NCBI RefSeq assembly: GCF_000826525.2
Contig: NZ_LN651323.1
Span: forward strand, 1-64,000
Length of the DNA stretch: 64,000 nt
Origin: Mobilicoccus massiliensis
Lineage (GTDB): Bacteria > Actinomycetota > Actinomycetes > Actinomycetales > Dermatophilaceae
Direction: 5' to 3'
Shown here: piece after piece, positions 1-9,216 of the stretch
Layout: every line of letters begins with the position of its first letter
How positions within the stretch are numbered: position 1 is the stretch's first letter
Position numbers and translations under genes: made by a program
Notes under the pieces: model-generated
The model's database searches: none
What the model saw: the letters and a program-made list of their open reading frames with translations, nothing else
What the model was told of the DNA's origin: nothing

Positions 1-1
1 C

Positions 2-625
2 ATCCGCGAACGAACCGCCCTTGTCAACAGGCTGCGCTGGCACCTGCACGAGCTCGACCCCGGCACCGAGATCACCGCCCGCGGGTTCCGCCAACTCAAG
101 GCCTACACCCTGGTCGAGCGCCAGCTCGCCGACAAAACCGGAATCGTCGCCCGCCTGGCCCGCGACCTCAACGCCCGAGCCCGCGACCTCACCCACACGA
201 TCAGGGAGTTGGAGAAAGAACTCCAGCAACTCACCCTCGAGCACGCACCCGCCCTGCTGGCCATCCCCGGCTGCGCCGCGTTGACCGCGGCCAAGATCGT
301 CGGTGAAACCGCAGGCATCGACCGCTTCACCACCAGCGACGCCTTCGCCAGCTACAACGGCACCGCCCCACTGCCCGTCTGGTCCTCCAACACCCCACGT
401 CACCGACTCTCACGAACGGGCAACCGACAACTCAACGCCGCGATCCACCGAATCGCCCTCACCCAAGCCCGCCACCACCAACCCGCCAAAGACCTCATCA
501 AACGCCGCGTCGAAAGCGGCAAATCCGGCCGAGAAGCCCTCCGCGTCCTCAAACGCCACATCTCCCGCACCGTCTACCAAGCCCTGCGCACCGACCAACA
601 AACCCAGCTCACCCTCGCCGCTTGA
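2..625 (+). CDS. IS110-family transposase, C-terminal part (cut by window start)
   Basis: The reading frame is open from the first bases of the window and stops at 623-625, so the N-terminal DEDD catalytic half lies outside. What remains is a helical spacer followed by the conserved C-terminal transposase_20 region: LLAIPGCAALTAAKIVGE, then the F-x-SYNG-x-AP and GNRQLNAA-type motifs typical of IS110/IS116/IS902 enzymes. These enzymes cut and join DNA through a Holliday-like route and usually leave no long terminal repeats, and I saw none after the stop. The element lies upstream of the SDR gene and marks the edge of an accessory region. I cannot tell whether the copy is intact. Confidence 0.88.
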   Translation: MRERTALVNRLRWHLHELDPGTEITARGFRQLKAYTLVERQLADKTGIVARLARDLNARARDLTHTIRELEKELQQLTLEHAPALLAIPGCAALTAAKIVGETAGIDRFTTSDAFASYNGTAPLPVWSSNTPRHRLSRTGNRQLNAAIHRIALTQARHHQPAKDLIKRRVESGKSGREALRVLKRHISRTVYQALRTDQQTQLTLAA

Positions 626-825
626 CAGAGGAGCTAGGGACAGGCGCTTCCGCGCACGCCACGCACCCGCCCGCACCATTCGCCGTAAACAGAAGTGCCT
701 GTCTGAGCGGTCTGAGCCGGCCGGGCCACGTGACCCCGACCCCGCGGACCTCGGACGACCGCTCGTCGCCGACCCCTTGGGCCCCCGCGCGCGTCCGTTT
801 TGTCCACGGCCGGCTTGGGTAATCG

Positions 826-1734
826 GTGGACATGTCGACGCACCCCGAAGTTGCCCAGAACGCCGAGAACCTCGTCACCGACAAGGGCGGTTTTCCTGCC
901 CAGCAGCAGACCCCGCCCGGCCTGACGAGCGAGATGAACCCGCGGCCGGATCACGGTGAGGAGACCTACACCGGCTGCGGCAAGCTCGAAGGCCTCAAGG
1001 CCCTCATCACCGGTGCGGACTCCGGAATCGGTCGTGCCGTCGCCATCGCCTACGCCCGTGAGGGCGCCGATGTCGCCCTCTCCTACATGGCCGAGGAGAG
1101 CTCCGATGCCGAGGACACCGCCGAGTGGATCCGCAAGGCGGGTCGCAAGGCCGTTCTGCTGCCCGGCGACATCCGCGAGGAGTCGGTGTGCAAGAAGCTG
1201 GTGCAGGACGCCGTCGACGAGCTCGGCGGCCTCGACATCCTCGTCAACAACGCCGGCTTTCAGATGGGGCGGCGGGACTCGATGCTCGACATCACGAGCG
1301 AGGAGCTCGACCGCACGTTCAAGACCAACCTCTACGCGATGTTCTGGATCACGCAGGCCGCCGTGCCGCACCTGAAGAAGGGCGCGAGCATCATCAACAG
1401 CACGTCGGTGCAGGCCTACCAGCCCTCGCCGGGGTTGATGGACTACGCCGCGACCAAGGCCGCGATCACGAACTTCACGGTCAACCTCGCGAGCGAGCTG
1501 GGCGAGAAGGGCATTCGAGTCAACGCCGTCGCGCCCGGCCCCGTCTGGACGCCCCTGCAGCCGGCGACCCAGCCGGCGGAGAAGATCGAGAACTTCGGCG
1601 CCGACACGCCCCTCGGTCGCGCGGGCCAGCCGAGCGAGCTCGCGGGCGCCTACGTCTACCTCGCGTCTCCGCGGGACGCGAGCTATGTCTCCGGGGCCGT
1701 CATCGGCGTCACGGGCGGCAAGGCGGTCTTCTGA
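826..1734 (+). CDS. SDR family oxidoreductase, general-stress type
   Basis: A 302-residue short-chain dehydrogenase. It has an N-terminal extension of about 50 residues (PGLTSEMNPRPDHGE) before the Rossmann motif TGADSGIGRA, then the NNAG motif and the catalytic Ser and YAATK motif. The extension and layout match the YdaD/YhxC (GSP39-like) class of cytosolic NAD(P)-dependent reductases induced by stress in other bacteria; the substrate is unknown. The frame can start at GTG 826 or at ATG 832, and neither has a convincing ribosome site, so the exact start is uncertain. It stands alone and ends at a strong bidirectional stem-loop shared with the convergent MFS gene. Confidence 0.85.
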   Translation: MDMSTHPEVAQNAENLVTDKGGFPAQQQTPPGLTSEMNPRPDHGEETYTGCGKLEGLKALITGADSGIGRAVAIAYAREGADVALSYMAEESSDAEDTAEWIRKAGRKAVLLPGDIREESVCKKLVQDAVDELGGLDILVNNAGFQMGRRDSMLDITSEELDRTFKTNLYAMFWITQAAVPHLKKGASIINSTSVQAYQPSPGLMDYAATKAAITNFTVNLASELGEKGIRVNAVAPGPVWTPLQPATQPAEKIENFGADTPLGRAGQPSELAGAYVYLASPRDASYVSGAVIGVTGGKAVF

Positions 1735-1764
1735 TCGCGCTGGAGGCATTCTGACCAGCGCAGG

Positions 1765-1807
1765 CGACCGGCGCCGCGTCCCTTCTACGGGGACGCGGCG
1801 CCGGTCG
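1765..1807. terminator. Bidirectional terminator stem-loop
   Basis: Arms 1765-1782 and 1790-1807 form a perfect 18-bp stem with a 7-base loop. It lies between the convergent SDR and MFS genes. There is no clear U-tract, as is common in GC-rich actinomycetes. Confidence 0.8.
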
Positions 1808-1817
1808 TCTGTGAGCG

Positions 1818-3257
1818 TCAGGCCGCGGGCAGAGGCTCGTCCGCCGTGTCCTGACGAGACGCGGGAACGGGCGGGATGAGCGTCGAGGTGAGCAGCGCGA
1901 GCACGAGCAGGATCGCGCCACCGAGGATCGCGGACCGGTAGCCGGCGACGGCGCCGCCGGTCTCGCTGACGAACGTGTTGATGCCGAACAGAATCGCGAA
2001 GCTCAGGCCCGCGCCGAGGTTGAACGCGCCGGCGTTCATGCCGGGCAGGTAGCCCTGGTTGTCGGCGGGGCTGAGCACGATGCCGAGCCCGTTGAGCATG
2101 ATGTTGCCGATGCCGGCGTACGTGATGCCCACCCAGATGCTCAGCACGAGCAGTTCGACGTGGGTCGACGACGTGACGATCCACGCCGCGTAGCCGAGGC
2201 CGGCGATGGTGAGCAGGAGCCCGGCCTGCAGCAGCCGCTTGAAGCCGAAGCGCGCGGCGAGCTGGCCGGCGATCGGGCCCATGACGAGGCCGGCGAGAGC
2301 GTAGGGCGTCAGCGTCCAGAACGAGACCTCGTCGGCTCGCAGGGCTGTGCCGACTGAGGAGTCCTGGGCGAGGTTGGGCACGAGGCCGTTCATCACGGCG
2401 AACACCCCGGTCATCGTCAGCAGCGTGGTCGAGAGCAGCGCCCAGGTGCGGCGCTGACGCAGGTAGGTCGTGGTGACGAGCGGGTGAGCGACCCGCTGCT
2501 CGGTCTTCCAGAACACGACGAACGCGACGGCGGCGACGACGAGCAGGCCGGCGACCAGCGCCCAGTTGGCCTCGCGCAGCTTGCCGGCCTGATCGAACGC
2601 GAAGTAGAGGCCGGCGAGGACGACGACGAGCAGGAACGTGCCCTTCCAGTCCATCGTCACCTGCTCGGGAGCCTTGGACTCGACGGTGCCGACGAGGATC
2701 GCGACGACCGCGAGCGCGCCCACCGCGGCCATCGTCCAGAACACGGCGCGGAAGCCGAAGTTCTGCGCGAGCCAGCCGCCGGCCAGGGCGTCCACGCCCG
2801 CGATGCCGCCGTTGAGCGAGGTGAGGACGGCCATGAGCTTGGCGTAGCGGCGGTTGTCGGGCACCTGGACGTGCAACATGATCAGGGTCATCGGCACGAC
2901 CGGTCCGGCGACGCCCTGCACGATGCGGCCCAGCCCGAGCACTCCGACGCCCGGGGCGAGCGCCGAGATCACGCAGCCGATGGTCGTGACCGACAGCATG
3001 CCGACGAGCACCTTGCGGCGGCCGATGATGTCACCCCAGCGGGGCAGGAACAGTGAGAACAGCGCCGCCGCGGCGAAGAACGCCGTCTGGGTCACCCCGA
3101 TCTGCGCCGCTGTCGCACCGAGCTCGCGCTCCATCGTCGCGAGCGCCGGCGAGAGCATCGAGGCGTTGAGCTGAAAGGCGAAGATCGCGGCGATGAGAGC
3201 GAGCATGAGCGCGACGACGCTCTTCTGACTCTCGGGGCGTGCAGTCGGTGATGCCAT
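1818..3257 (-). CDS. MFS drug-efflux transporter, 14-TM type
   Basis: A 479-residue major facilitator protein with about 14 hydrophobic segments. It has the loop 2-3 signature with GDIIGRRKVLV and a transmembrane 5-like GIAGVDALAGGWLA segment, as in DHA2 multidrug exporters. It probably exports hydrophobic compounds across the cytoplasmic membrane by proton antiport; the substrate cannot be read from sequence. The start was placed at ATG 3257 because GAGGAGGA lies just upstream. The in-frame extension to 3335 lacks a ribosome site and is basic and low in complexity. No regulator gene is adjacent. Confidence 0.88.
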   Translation of the reverse strand: MASPTARPESQKSVVALMLALIAAIFAFQLNASMLSPALATMERELGATAAQIGVTQTAFFAAAALFSLFLPRWGDIIGRRKVLVGMLSVTTIGCVISALAPGVGVLGLGRIVQGVAGPVVPMTLIMLHVQVPDNRRYAKLMAVLTSLNGGIAGVDALAGGWLAQNFGFRAVFWTMAAVGALAVVAILVGTVESKAPEQVTMDWKGTFLLVVVLAGLYFAFDQAGKLREANWALVAGLLVVAAVAFVVFWKTEQRVAHPLVTTTYLRQRRTWALLSTTLLTMTGVFAVMNGLVPNLAQDSSVGTALRADEVSFWTLTPYALAGLVMGPIAGQLAARFGFKRLLQAGLLLTIAGLGYAAWIVTSSTHVELLVLSIWVGITYAGIGNIMLNGLGIVLSPADNQGYLPGMNAGAFNLGAGLSFAILFGINTFVSETGGAVAGYRSAILGGAILLVLALLTSTLIPPVPASRQDTADEPLPAA

Positions 3258-3831
3258 CGTGGTCCTCCTCGACCATCGGGTTGTCGCGGGCGTCAGGCGG
3301 ACTCGGCTGCGCGAGCATCCCCGTAGACCACGCATGGTCGCACGGCTCGAACGGGCCCGGCGGCGCCGAGCACGGCGAGGACGCCCGCCCGATGGTCCTT
3401 CTCGACGCGCCGGATGTCGAATCGTCGCTGGTCGGGAGCACGGGGCGCGTGTCGAGCCTCACACCCCGCAGGCTTCGGGCGGGCGCCGGCGCGGTGGCGA
3501 ATCGCCGCGCGCTCCACGCCCGGGCTCGCGCACCCGCGCATGGTCTGCAACCGTCACACCGAGGACCCGCGCGAAAGGACCGCCCATGCCCCCTGAGTCG
3601 ACACGCACGAGGCGCGCCTCCGACCGCGTCCTCCCCGCCCGGGCGACGCGCCTCGACGCGATCGCGGCGAGTTGACCTCGGGATGCGCGTGGCCGCAGGT
3701 CGGGCTCGTTCGGGAGGTGGGTCTGGCGGCCGCGTAGGCGGCGGACGCACGACCAGCGGATGCCCGGAGGCTGGGCGGGCCGCTGGTGGCCGGGCTCGCG
3801 ACGGGCAGGGCGGAAGCGGACGTGCGCGCCG
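3258..3831. other. 574-bp intergenic region without a recognised gene
   Basis: This is the divergent region between the MFS and GT1 genes. All six frames give only Arg/Pro/Ala-rich translations with no domain. A 29-codon frame at 3586-3675 follows an AAAGGA motif, but nothing else supports it. Promoters for both flanking genes must lie here; I could not single them out. Confidence 0.4.
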
Positions 3832-5052
3832 ATGAGGGTTCTCCTCGCGGCGGTCGGCAGCCGGGGTGACACGGTGCCCTTCGGGGCATTGGCCGCTCGA
3901 ATGCAGGCGGAGGGTCACGACGTCCTGCTCCTCACCCACGCGAGCCTCGTCGACACCGTGCCGCCGCAGGTGCCGGTGGTCGCCGTCCCCAGTGACCCGG
4001 CGTCGTTGCTCGCCGGACCCGCGGGAGCGGCTGCGCGGCGGGGTGATCCGCGAGCGCTCAACCGGGCCCGTGGCCTGTTCGCCGACTTCCTCGGCTCGTT
4101 CGCCGAGCCCACCGCCGATGCGCTCGACGGGGTGGACGTGCTCGTCGCGTCGACGTTCGCGATGGCTGCGGCCGACGTCGCGATGTCGCGAGGTGTACCG
4201 GTGGTGCGTGCGCACCTGTGGCCGGAGAGTCCCGACCTCGCCGGCCCGATGCCGTTGCTGCCCTACGGCTGGGTGCTTCCCCGTCCGCTGCGGCGGGGGG
4301 CTCGACGCGGCCTGCGGGGGATGGAGGCGTATCTCGCCGGGTTCATCGGGTGGTGGGAGCGCGGCCGGCTGCGGCTGCGTCCGTACTACCCCGCCGGATT
4401 CTCGAGGGCGACTCTCGGCACCCTGTACGCGGTCAGCCCCACGCTCGTCCCGACCGGTGAGCTGCGGGGATGCGTGACGGGGTGGTGGTGGACGCCGGGT
4501 ACCGACGGCCTGAGCCCGCAGGTCGAGGCGCGGCTCACGGACGGGGATCCGTGGGTGTACGTCGGCTTCGGGTCGATGCACCAGAGTCGTCCGCAGCGTC
4601 TGCTCGACGACGTCGCCTGGGCGGCGCGGCGGGTGGGGGTCAGGGCCGTCGTGCAGCTTCCCGGGGCGGAGGGTCTCGACGACGGTGTCGTCCACGGCAT
4701 CGGTGCCGAGCCACATCCGGCGCTGTTCGCGCGGACGGCCCTCGCCGTGCATCACGGCGGATCGGGCACGACCGGAGCTGCGGTGCGCGCCGGGGTGCCG
4801 TCGGTGGTCGTGCCGCACTTCGCCGACCAGTTCTACTGGGGGCACCGTCTCCACCGTGCGGGCGTCGCAACGCGTTCACTGCCGCGTGCCCTGCTGAGGC
4901 GGGAGAGCCTCGCGCGACGCATCGAGGCCGGTCTCGAGCCTGCGATGCGTCGTCGGGCGGCCGACCTCGGTGCGCGGGTGAGTGCCGAGGACGGCACCGG
5001 CGTCGCGACCCGGTACGTCGAGGGTCTCCTGCGTGGCCGGGAGCACCGATGA
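3832..5052 (+). CDS. Glycosyltransferase family 1 (MGT/UGT-like, GT-B fold)
   Basis: 406 residues. The N-terminus MRVLLAAVGSRGDTVPF and the C-terminal donor-binding block HHGGSGTTGAAVRAG are the marks of GT1 enzymes related to sterol and macrolide glycosyltransferases, which move a sugar from a nucleotide donor to a lipid or small-molecule acceptor. The start was set at ATG 3832, where the family begins; an upstream GTG at 3760 would add 24 unrelated residues. The stop overlaps the start of the GT-C gene (ATGA), so both are co-translated and may act on one glycoconjugate. Acceptor and donor are unknown. Confidence 0.85.
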   Translation: MRVLLAAVGSRGDTVPFGALAARMQAEGHDVLLLTHASLVDTVPPQVPVVAVPSDPASLLAGPAGAAARRGDPRALNRARGLFADFLGSFAEPTADALDGVDVLVASTFAMAAADVAMSRGVPVVRAHLWPESPDLAGPMPLLPYGWVLPRPLRRGARRGLRGMEAYLAGFIGWWERGRLRLRPYYPAGFSRATLGTLYAVSPTLVPTGELRGCVTGWWWTPGTDGLSPQVEARLTDGDPWVYVGFGSMHQSRPQRLLDDVAWAARRVGVRAVVQLPGAEGLDDGVVHGIGAEPHPALFARTALAVHHGGSGTTGAAVRAGVPSVVVPHFADQFYWGHRLHRAGVATRSLPRALLRRESLARRIEAGLEPAMRRRAADLGARVSAEDGTGVATRYVEGLLRGREHR

Positions 5053-6473
5053 GCAACTCTGCCCCGCGCCTGCCGGCGTGGCCCGCCGGCTGGGCGGCGG
5101 CCGCGTGCGTCGCGGTCGTTCTGCTCGTCACGGCCGATCGGTACGGGTTGCACGGGGACGAGCTGTACTTCCGCATGTTGCCTCTCGACTGGTGGTACGA
5201 GGATCAGCCCCCGCTCACCGTGTGGTTGTCGCGCCTCGCGCGTGCCGTCAGCGGCGAGGCGTGGGTGCAGCGGCTGCCGGCCGTCGTCGCCGCTGCGGCG
5301 GGAGCGCTGGTGGCGGCGCGTTTTCCGCGTCTGCTCGGGTACGGGCGGCGTGTGCAGAACGTTGCAGCCTGGGCGCACGCGACGACGGTCTATCCGCTCA
5401 TCGTCGGGCACGTCTTTCTCACCTCGAGCCTCGACCTGCTGGCCTGGCAGCTCGTCGTGTTGCTCGTCGTGGCCGCCACGCTCGGGCGTCGGAACGCGCT
5501 GGTGTGGGCCGGGGTGGTGGCCGGGTTGGCCTGCTGGAACAAGCTGCTCGTGCTGCCGCTCGTCGGCGCGCTGGCCGTATCGCTGCTGCTCGTGCGGCGT
5601 GATCTCGTGTTGTCGCGACAGGCGGCGGGGGGCGTGGCGGCGTTGGCCGTCATCGGGGGTCCGCAGGTGCTTGCGCAGGCGTGGCACGGGTGGCCGATGT
5701 CGCAGGTGTCGGGTGATCTCATCGCGGTCAACGGCGACGTCAACCGCGTGCTCGTGCTGCCGTTGCTCGTCGCGTTCGTGGGCCCGCCGCTGTTCGGAGT
5801 GTGTGTGCGGGGGCTGCGCTGGCGACCCGGCGGGGAGGCGCGAGTCGGGTTACTCATGCCCGCCGCGGTGGTGCTCGTGGTGTGGAATCTCGTCGCGCCC
5901 GCCCAGCCCTATTACGCGATCGGGCTGTTCCTGTGCGCGCTCGGTCTGGGATGGGGACCGGCAGCCGATCTGGCCGGGCGGGGGTGGCGGCAGGCGCCGG
6001 CCGTGATCGCGGCGAACGCCGCCGTGGCGTGCGTCCTCGCACTGCCGCTGCTGCCTGTGCCGTCCAGGGCGTTCGACGTGGCGGCGACGATCAATCCGGT
6101 GGCCCGCGACCAGGTCGGATGGCCGGGGTACGTGCGTCAGGTCGACGAGGCGCGCGGGGGCCCGAGGGTCGCGGTCGTCACCGACGCCTATGCGCTCGCG
6201 GGCGCCGTCGACCACTACGGAGGCGGCATTCCGGTCGCGTCGGGACACAACGCACTGTGGCGCCTGGGCCCACCGACGACCGATGACGTGCTGCTCGTCG
6301 GGCAGCGCGCCGTCGCGTTGACCGGCCGGTTCGCGAACTGCCGGGATGCCGGACGGCTCACGCAGACCGAGAGCGACCCCTTCGGAGTGGCCGGCTCGCC
6401 GATGGCACGATGTCGCGGACCGATCGGCGGATGGACGGCGGTGTGGCCGGCGTTCCGTCATCTGGGTGCGTGA
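5049..6473 (+). CDS. GT-C membrane glycosyltransferase (GT39/ArnT-like)
   Basis: 474 residues with about ten membrane segments. The first periplasmic loop carries the acidic motif LHGDELYFR, followed by DQPPLTVWLSRL, as in the PMT/ArnT superfamily, whose members move a sugar from a polyprenyl-phosphate donor on the outer face of the membrane. A soluble C-terminal tail of about 120 residues follows (AVVTDAYALAGAVDHYGG and on). The ATG overlaps the stop of the GT1 gene by four bases, which argues for one transcript and a shared glycan or glycolipid product. The exact sugar is unknown. Confidence 0.8.
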   Translation: MSNSAPRLPAWPAGWAAAACVAVVLLVTADRYGLHGDELYFRMLPLDWWYEDQPPLTVWLSRLARAVSGEAWVQRLPAVVAAAAGALVAARFPRLLGYGRRVQNVAAWAHATTVYPLIVGHVFLTSSLDLLAWQLVVLLVVAATLGRRNALVWAGVVAGLACWNKLLVLPLVGALAVSLLLVRRDLVLSRQAAGGVAALAVIGGPQVLAQAWHGWPMSQVSGDLIAVNGDVNRVLVLPLLVAFVGPPLFGVCVRGLRWRPGGEARVGLLMPAAVVLVVWNLVAPAQPYYAIGLFLCALGLGWGPAADLAGRGWRQAPAVIAANAAVACVLALPLLPVPSRAFDVAATINPVARDQVGWPGYVRQVDEARGGPRVAVVTDAYALAGAVDHYGGGIPVASGHNALWRLGPPTTDDVLLVGQRAVALTGRFANCRDAGRLTQTESDPFGVAGSPMARCRGPIGGWTAVWPAFRHLGA

Positions 6474-6628
6474 GGTGGTGGCTCGGGAGTTCCGGTCGTC
6501 GGATCCGCCGCTCGGACTTCCTTGGTGGGGGTCTCGATCCCTTGCTTCTCACCGGCTCCACAGATCGGTGGCGAGCGCTCCTCATAGTCCTCACCGACTC
6601 CGCGGATCGGAGGCGCCGTCCGCGGATG

Positions 6629-7300
6629 TCAGGAGCGTCCTCGCTCGGCGCCGGCCTCGCGTGTCGATCTCCTGCGCGGAGGTGAGGTGGCCGCGTCGTG
6701 CGGGAGGGCGGTCCATGCGGCCTCGGCGAGGAAGACGGCACACATCGCGAAGAGGGAGACGAGCTCTGCAATGCCCCGCAACGTGTCACCGGGAACGAGG
6801 TGCAGGGCACTGAGCACGAGGACGACGGTCGCGAGGACGATCCTCACCAACCTCCGGGCGCGGGGCGCAACTCGCTCTCGCGCACCGCTGATCAGGAGAA
6901 ACGCCGCCGAGATCGGCAACCCCAGCACGGCCCCCACCATGTGCGGAGCGTGAGCGACATCGGCCGGGAACACTCCGAGTACGACGAGGCCGAGACCGAC
7001 CGCGACCGCCGCCGCCCGCAACGCCCGATCCCAGGCGCCGCGCAGCACGACCGCCGCGACGAGCAGCAGGACACCGGCCATGATCTGCGCAGCGTTGAAC
7101 ACCGTGTGCCGTGGTGAACAGATCCACCGCACCCCGGCATCGGCGCAGGTCAACGCACCGAGGTCGCTGATCATGCTCCCCTGCCAGGCGTACGACATCC
7201 CCGGCGCCTCCAGCGCCCACACCGTCCCGACGACGAGCACGAACACCGCGCCCACGACCAGCACCACCCCCACACGACGCGCCCGTCGGGAGGCGGGCAT
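6629..7300 (-). CDS. DUF998-like membrane protein
   Basis: 223 residues with six predicted membrane helices. The pattern of a first helix, then a loop with SMISDLGALTC, then four to five more helices including HAPHMVGAVLGLPISAAF, resembles DUF998 proteins of unknown role found in many actinomycetes. The start was taken at ATG 7300, just before a basic segment and the first helix; the 25 codons upstream are basic and overlap the neighbouring gene. It is convergent with the GT-C gene, with about 155 bp between them that hold nothing recognised. Confidence 0.72.
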   Translation of the reverse strand: MPASRRARRVGVVLVVGAVFVLVVGTVWALEAPGMSYAWQGSMISDLGALTCADAGVRWICSPRHTVFNAAQIMAGVLLLVAAVVLRGAWDRALRAAAVAVGLGLVVLGVFPADVAHAPHMVGAVLGLPISAAFLLISGARERVAPRARRLVRIVLATVVLVLSALHLVPGDTLRGIAELVSLFAMCAVFLAEAAWTALPHDAATSPPRRRSTREAGAERGRS

Positions 7301-7359
7301 CGAGTGAGGCTCACGTTGCCGGCCGGTCACCCACCCATCGTGCCGCCGACGAGGCGGGA

Positions 7360-7863
7360 TCACCCGGGGAGGCATTCGTTCATGAGAATGCGCGCCCCTT
7401 CCTCACTGACCGCAATGGAGGTGATGCTGCTGGTCCTCGCCCATCGAGACATCACACAGTTCGTACCGTCCCCTTCGGCGGCCACAAGGTCGGTACCGGC
7501 CGGCGTGACCGGGCGGACCGTGAACCTCGTTCCCGCTGAGGGCTTCTCAGACGGCTGAAGTCCGTCGACCACCGAGTCTTCCGGCACGGTGACCAGTCGT
7601 CGCTCCCATGTGATTCCGTACCTGACGGGGCTGAAGATGTCGACCTCGGGATCGACGGTGTAGGCCATCAGCAGCACATCGCCATCACGCATCGTCGGTG
7701 CAAGTGGGGTCCAGCCAGGCAGTTGATCGAAACGCACTGACGGAGCCATCAGCGGGGCTCGAAGCGTCGTCGTCGCGCCGCCGGCGGAGAACGCGAGAAT
7801 CAGGATCGCAGCGGCAATCACAGAGATCCGCCGCAGCCTTATGGATCTCACACGGGGAGGCAC
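7360..7863 (-). CDS. Hypothetical exported or membrane-anchored protein
   Basis: 167 residues with a basic N-terminus (MPPRVRSIRLRR), then one hydrophobic segment at about residues 13-30 that could be a signal peptide or anchor, then a polar domain with two cysteines (NCVMS near the middle of the C-terminal half and NECLPG at the end) that could form a disulphide outside the cell. I do not recognise a family. It lies 59 bp upstream of the DUF998-like gene in the same direction and may share its transcript. Confidence 0.55.
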   Translation of the reverse strand: MPPRVRSIRLRRISVIAAAILILAFSAGGATTTLRAPLMAPSVRFDQLPGWTPLAPTMRDGDVLLMAYTVDPEVDIFSPVRYGITWERRLVTVPEDSVVDGLQPSEKPSAGTRFTVRPVTPAGTDLVAAEGDGTNCVMSRWARTSSITSIAVSEEGARILMNECLPG

Positions 7864-8276
7864 GCTGACAGCCTATGGATCCAACGCGTCATCGACCGAC
7901 GAATAGTTCGGAACGGTGGTTCAGGACCCTGACCAGCACGAAGTCTTAGCTTCACGAGCGGGATTTCCAGGTTCGGCTGTCAAAGTCTTCGAGGCGCCGA
8001 TCGTTCAGTTCCGTGAAGATCGGCGTCCCATCGCCGGTGAGAACGGCGGACCACCGCGACAGACCCCCACCAGCGATCACGATCTGACCACCCCGCCGGC
8101 GACGGCCGAGGACACCCCGTGGAAAAGCCGGTACAGGCCGGCAGACCCCCCACACCCCCCACGCCTCATCAACCACAGCCGACCAGAACACGACGATCAA
8201 CAATCAGCACCGGTGGATCCAGGTTCAGACCCGACCTACACCGCATTCTGCGATGAGCCGTTTAAGTCAGCCCCAC
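7864..8276. other. 413-bp region without a recognised gene
   Basis: The composition is lower in GC than the neighbours. An open frame on the + strand (7916-8293) gives a Pro/Asp-rich translation with no domain and runs antisense into the small membrane gene. It may be decayed accessory DNA related to the Rhs fragment that follows. Confidence 0.35.
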
Positions 8277-8480
8277 TCATCTTTCTCCGCTGACTCTTGC
8301 GCGCACCAGCAAAGCTACGCCACACAATGTAGCAAACCCCGAGAGGCTCGCCATCGCGACCAAGTCCACGTTTTGTATCTCTAGACCTCTGTGGGTAAGG
8401 CGGACAAGGCTCAGGAGGCACAGTCCCCCCATCGCGGCAAGAGTCGCAATGAGCAATAGTGTTCGTGCACGCTTATGCAA
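8277..8480 (-). CDS. Small two-helix membrane protein
   Basis: 67 residues read from TTG 8480, which is chosen because GGAGGA lies six bases upstream. Two hydrophobic stretches (LLLIATLAAMGGLCLLSLV and LVAMASLSGFATLCGVALLV) are joined by a short polar loop, and the protein ends RARVSGER. No family recognised. It begins just after the break point of the Rhs fragment. Small membrane proteins behind Rhs or polymorphic toxin remnants are sometimes immunity proteins, but nothing here proves that role. Confidence 0.5.
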   Translation of the reverse strand: MHKRARTLLLIATLAAMGGLCLLSLVRLTHRGLEIQNVDLVAMASLSGFATLCGVALLVRARVSGER

Positions 8481-8500
8481 ATTTCCTCCTTCACCTTCGA

Positions 8501-8848
8501 CGTGCCATCGGCGTCCTTCGTCAACGTCGCATTCAAGCCCGAGGGGGCCGTCCACGAAGATCCCGAACCGGTGAACGCTGCCCGGAAACCCGAAGGCCCG
8601 CGGAAGCTGACCTTTGAAGACGTGATCTCCAGGCCGACGTCCTGACCACCGGCCATCGACCAGCGCGAACCGAACGTGCCCGTCCGCGCGGACAAACCGT
8701 TGTAGAACCCGTCACTGCGCGTGGCCACGCCGGGGGCGTTGATCTTCAGATCAGTGTCGCGCACCTCAAGGTTGCCGTTGGGCAGGTTCATCCCCAGCGA
8801 CAAGCCATCACGAACAGTGGGGCTTGCGCACGCTGCACATCCTCTCCT
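8501..8848 (-). pseudogene. Rhs/YD-repeat (polymorphic toxin) protein fragment
   Basis: In one frame the translation reads SPTVRDGLSLGMNLPNGNLE, then a stretch with GLSARTGTFGSRWSM and GPSGFRAAFTGSGSSW, and ends LTKDADGT. This is the conserved segment that precedes the YD repeats of actinobacterial Rhs proteins, which are normally over 1,500 residues. Here only about 110 residues remain. The signature is lost after DADGT at about 8501, where the next gene's ribosome site begins, and no signal peptide is visible upstream of about 8848. It is therefore a remnant of a larger gene. Confidence 0.65.
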
Positions 8849-9031
8849 GCGCCACCTTCCGGCACCACAGATCAGGTGTCACCTATCCGTGCAGCAGTCC
8901 CTCAGGCGGGCCCGCGGCCTGAAGAGGCGGGGCGCCCACCTCCACCACTTGCCACGTCGGCGCGCCGGAGACCCCTGGAGGCTCTCGCCAGCCCCACAGG
9001 GCCTCCTACTACCTCCGAGCGCACTACGATT

Positions 9032-9070
9032 GCCGAAGGCCCCAGATCTCAGGGATCCGGGGCCTTCGGC
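9032..9070 (-). terminator. Stem-loop downstream of tRNA-Leu
   Basis: Arms 9032-9043 (GCCGAAGGCCCC) and 9059-9070 pair over 12 bp with a 15-base loop. It lies 60 bases past the 3' end of the tRNA on its strand and is its likely terminator. Confidence 0.6.
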
Positions 9071-9129
9071 GATACCTCTCGCGGCAGTTTCGTCGATCTG
9101 ATCGCTCAGTTTTGACGATCCACCATGGC

Positions 9130-9216
9130 TGGTGCGCGAGGGGGGAGTTGAACCCCCACGCCCTTTCGGGCACACGGACCTGAACCGTGCGCGTCTGCCT
9201 ATTCCGCCACTCGCGC
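9130..9216 (-). tRNA. tRNA-Leu (anticodon CAG)
   Basis: A class II tRNA with a long variable arm. The acceptor stem GCGCGAG (from 9216) pairs with CTCGCGC. The anticodon loop TTCAGGT lies between CACGG and CCGTG, the T-arm is GGGGG-TTCAACT-CCCCC, and the CCA end is encoded at 9130-9132. It reads CUG, a major leucine codon here. The same tRNA sits next to fhaA in mycobacteria, which supports the local order. Confidence 0.97.

Noticed and set aside
3586-3675. 29-codon frame after AAAGGA upstream of the GT1 gene
   Set aside because: Very short, Arg/Ala-rich and with no further support. It could be a leader peptide but cannot be claimed.
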